Assembly: GCA_036499445.1 (NCBI GenBank)
Contig: DASYDU010000263.1
Coordinates: 1 to 7,478, forward strand
From: DASYDU01 sp036499445
Lineage (GTDB): Bacteria; Planctomycetota; Planctomycetia; Pirellulales; Lacipirellulaceae
Direction of reading: 5' to 3'
Length of the DNA: 7,478 nt
Within the stretch, counting starts at the first letter, position 1. Each line of letters starts with the position of its first letter. Shown piece after piece: positions 5,795 through 7,478 of the stretch. A model generated the notes under the pieces. The model did not search any database, was not told where the DNA came from, and saw only the letters and a program-made list of their open reading frames with translations. A program made the translations under genes and the position numbers.

Positions 5795-5854
5795 ACGTCG
5801 GAATCTGAACCGCCACGAGTTCCCCACAACGACCACCCTGCCACGGGAGATGCG

Positions 5855-6475
5855 ATGGCAAAAAAAGATTCACGCGTGGATGCCTACATCGCCAAGTCGG
5901 CCCCATTCGCCAAGCCGATCCTGAAGCAGCTGCGCAAGCTGGTGCACGTCGCATGCCCTGACGTCGAAGAATCAATAAAGTGGGGGTGTCCGCACTTCAT
6001 GCACAAGGGCATGTTGTGCAGCATGGCGGCGTTCAAAGCCCACTGCACGTTCGGTTTTTGGAAGGGCTCGCTCCTGGCGAAAGTGCACAAAGACTTCGCC
6101 AACGGTAACGACCAGGCCCACGGTCAATTCGGCCGCCTTACCAGCCTCGTCGATCTTCCCGCTGAGAAGAAGCTGCTCCGCTATATCAAAGATGCAGCGA
6201 TGCTCAATGAGGAGGGCGTGAAGCTGCCGGCCAAGCCCAAGCGCAAGCCGGCCCCGAACCGCGAGCTGGAATTGCCCGACTACTTCCAGCGCGCGCTGCG
6301 GAAGAACAAGGCAGCCCGCGCCGCCTTCGACGCCTCCAGCTTCAGTCACAAAAAGGAGTACGTCGAATGGATCGTCGAGGCCAAGACCGAGGCGACCCGC
6401 GACCGCCGCATGGCTCAAGCGATCGAGTGGCTGGCCGAGAGCAAATCGCGATATTGGAAGTACCAGCGAAAGTGA
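5855..6475 (+). CDS. DUF1801 / OmdA (YdeI-like) domain protein
   Basis: A 206-residue cytosolic protein. The N-terminal half (about 10-115) is a DUF1801 domain (DAYIAKSAPFAKPILKQLRKLV, then CPDVEESIKWGCPHFMHKG and the FGFWKG segment). The C-terminal part (about 140-200) is the bacteriocin-protection/OmdA type (LPDYFQRALRKNKAARAAFD, then SHKKEYVEWIVEAK and RRMAQAIEWLAE). This two-domain form is common in bacteria and often called YdeI/YdhG-like; its biochemical role is not established. The start at 5855 is preferred because GGGAG at 5845-5849 lies 5 bases ahead and the protein begins with the family's usual MAKKDxRVDAYI; an upstream in-frame ATG at 5723 would add 44 unrelated residues and overlap the glycosidase start. 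The next gene follows on the same strand after 66 bases. Confidence 0.9.
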   Translation: MAKKDSRVDAYIAKSAPFAKPILKQLRKLVHVACPDVEESIKWGCPHFMHKGMLCSMAAFKAHCTFGFWKGSLLAKVHKDFANGNDQAHGQFGRLTSLVDLPAEKKLLRYIKDAAMLNEEGVKLPAKPKRKPAPNRELELPDYFQRALRKNKAARAAFDASSFSHKKEYVEWIVEAKTEATRDRRMAQAIEWLAESKSRYWKYQRK

Positions 6476-6541
6476 TCGCAGAATCGCCATCGCTCACACA
6501 TCGCAATTTCAAATCCTTAAGCCCAACGGAAGAGGCGGTCC

Positions 6542-7478
6542 ATGAACCACTGGAATTGGCGCGCGAAACTAGAAGCAGTTTCTACACCTGGGAGGGCGAG
6601 GCTCCCGCCGAGCCAAATGCCGATACATCAACGCTCAGCAGGAGCTTCGCCCTCCCGGTTGCGAGTTTTGAAACTGCTTCTGGTTCGCTGTGCTCTGCTA
6701 AGTCTCGCCGCCGCCGCTTTTTTGCCGCACGCTTGTGACGCTCAACCCGAGGTCCATCACGATCTGGTCGTCACGCCGGAGAAGGCGAGCGGCATCTACG
6801 AACCCGGCGAAAAGATTCGCTGGCGGATCGAATGGAAGGGCGATGAACCGGTAACCTCGGCCGACTACACGCTCAAGGAGGGACAAATCAAGACTCTAAG
6901 CGACGGAACCGTCCCGCTCGAAGCCGGCGTCGGCACACTCGAGGCGTCGCTCGACAAACCCGGCTCCCTCTTGGCCGAGATCAAAGTGAAGACCACCGAC
7001 GGCAAAGAGCGTAAAGCCTACGGTGGCGCACTCGTCGCGCCCGACAAGATCGCGCCATCCGCCCCGCGGCCCGACGATTTTGACGACTTCTGGGCCGCGA
7101 AGATCAAACAGCTCGAAGACGTCCCCGCCAATCCGCAACTCGAAAGCGCCGATGGCGGCAAGGCGGGCGTCGAGTATTGGAAAATCACACTCGACAACAT
7201 CAATAGCACCAAAATTCACGGTCAACTCGCCCGCCCCTCGTCTAGCAGCGAAGCGCCACCCGCCTCGGTTAGCCGCGACGCGCAGCGGAGCGCTCCCTCG
7301 GATGATGCGGCAAAAAACTCCAGCGCCGTAAGCGACAAGAAACTCCCCGCGCTCCTCTTTCCCCAGTGGGCCGGCGTTTATCCGCTCGAAAAAGCCTGGG
7401 CCACCGACCGCGCCGCCGAGGGCTGGCTCGTGCTCAACATCATCGCCCACGATCTTCCGATCGACGAGCCACCGTCGT
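6542..7478 (+). CDS. Acetylxylan esterase-like (AXE1 family) exported hydrolase, 3' end beyond the window, with two in-frame inserts
   Basis: The frame is open from ATG 6542 to the edge (312 codons). AGAGG at 6531-6535 lies 6 bases before this ATG; other in-frame starts, ATG 6617 and TTG 6668, lack a Shine-Dalgarno. Codons 11-45 lie in a palindromic repeat. A clear signal peptide core follows (about 44-67: KLLLVRCALLSLAAAAFLP, cleavage after CDA), then a beta-type N-terminal domain (about 70-165: GIYEPGEKIRWRIEWKG) and the start of an AXE1 alpha/beta-hydrolase (from about 178: DDFDDFWAAKIKQLEDVP, VEYWKITLDN, KIHGQLARP, LPALLFPQWAGVYP). The catalytic Ser, Asp and His would lie outside the window. 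Residues 233-265 form a Ser/Ala-rich insert between two core strands that the family normally joins by a short loop. Enzymes of this family remove acetyl groups from sugars of xylan or cephalosporin-type substrates; a role beside the nearby glycosidase is inferred. Confidence 0.82.
   Translation, partial: MNHWNWRAKLEAVSTPGRARLPPSQMPIHQRSAGASPSRLRVLKLLLVRCALLSLAAAAFLPHACDAQPEVHHDLVVTPEKASGIYEPGEKIRWRIEWKGDEPVTSADYTLKEGQIKTLSDGTVPLEAGVGTLEASLDKPGSLLAEIKVKTTDGKERKAYGGALVAPDKIAPSAPRPDDFDDFWAAKIKQLEDVPANPQLESADGGKAGVEYWKITLDNINSTKIHGQLARPSSSSEAPPASVSRDAQRSAPSDDAAKNSSAVSDKKLPALLFPQWAGVYPLEKAWATDRAAEGWLVLNIIAHDLPIDEPPS
6571..6681. repeat. REPIN-like inverted repeat inserted in the esterase 5' coding region
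   Basis: The element is bounded by perfect 12-bp inverted termini, AGAAGCAGTTTC (6571-6582) and GAAACTGCTTCT (6670-6681). Inside, a 24-base block at 6590-6613 (GGGAGGGCGAGGCTCC plus GCCGAGC-type end) is matched in inverted orientation at 6633-6656 with 21 of 24 identities. Two similar units thus face each other across about 19 bases, the architecture of REPINs, which are moved by RAYT-type transposases encoded elsewhere. Translated, the units read WEGEAPAEP and SAGASPSR, peptides I recall as common in over-predicted planctomycete proteins. The element from terminus to terminus is 111 bp; alternatively a 105-bp insertion is flanked by GAAACT (6565-6570 and 6670-6675). Both lengths are multiples of three. 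Confidence 0.75.
7263..7301. repeat. Short GC-rich hairpin-containing insert in the esterase gene
   Basis: CCTCGG occurs at 7263-7268 and 7296-7301, 33 bases (11 codons) apart, bracketing a GC-rich segment that contains the small hairpin CCGC-8 bases-GCGG (7273-7288; core GTTAGCCGCGACGCGCAGCG). It lies in the middle of the 33-codon low-complexity insert (about 7238-7336). The core resembles another dispersed short repeat that I associate with planctomycete genomes, but this is from memory. Confidence 0.4.

Noticed and set aside
6367..6738. Plus-strand frame reading TWEGEAPAEP
   Set aside because: Starts inside the DUF1801/OmdA gene and gets its distinctive peptide from the palindromic repeat; not a gene.
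6896..7450. Open frame of 184 codons on the minus strand within the esterase
   Set aside because: Antisense shadow of the AXE1-family coding sequence.

Overview
The window looks like a piece of a high-GC environmental bacterial chromosome, most probably a planctomycete (Pirellulales-like). Reasons: the gene families present (DUF4142, DUF5060-type glycosidase, AXE1 esterase with an extra N-terminal domain, DUF1801/OmdA) and a palindromic repeat whose translation reads WEGEAPAEP or SAGASPSR, peptides I associate with dispersed repeats in planctomycete genomes. The taxonomic call is inference; there is no rRNA or other marker.

Layout from left to right. Minus strand, 1-1769: the 5' part of a UbiD-family decarboxylase (runs off the left edge), preceded by a VapC toxin and a Phd/YefM-type VapB antitoxin that overlap by 4 bases; a sigma70-like promoter overlapping a tandem palindromic operator sits upstream of vapB. 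Between 1770 and 2190 there is no intact gene: this stretch holds the vapB promoter/operator, a small relic of a VOC-family gene, and a near-consensus sigma54 (-24/-12) promoter. Plus strand, 2191-3252: an exported DUF4142 protein driven from that promoter, a 16-bp perfect hairpin, then a small basic protein gene that is readable over its full length only if one A is removed from each of two A7 tracts. Minus strand, 3314-5733: a VOC protein and a secreted DUF5060-type glycoside hydrolase, separated by an AT-rich, repeat-rich spacer. Plus strand, 5855 to the right edge: a DUF1801/OmdA protein divergent from the hydrolase, then an acetylxylan-esterase-like gene that runs off the right edge.

The most unusual points are (i) a REPIN-like inverted-repeat element of 105-111 bp inserted in frame inside the signal-peptide region of the esterase gene, with a second, short hairpin-containing insert in frame further down the same gene; (ii) the double +1 frameshift at two A7 tracts in the small basic protein gene; (iii) the sigma54 promoter of the DUF4142 gene; and (iv) the VOC relic, whose intact relative lies 1.4 kb away. 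Functionally the right half suggests polysaccharide breakdown (secreted glycosidase plus esterase), while the left half combines a toxin-antitoxin pair with an unassigned UbiD decarboxylase. I did not see a convincing new multi-gene system.
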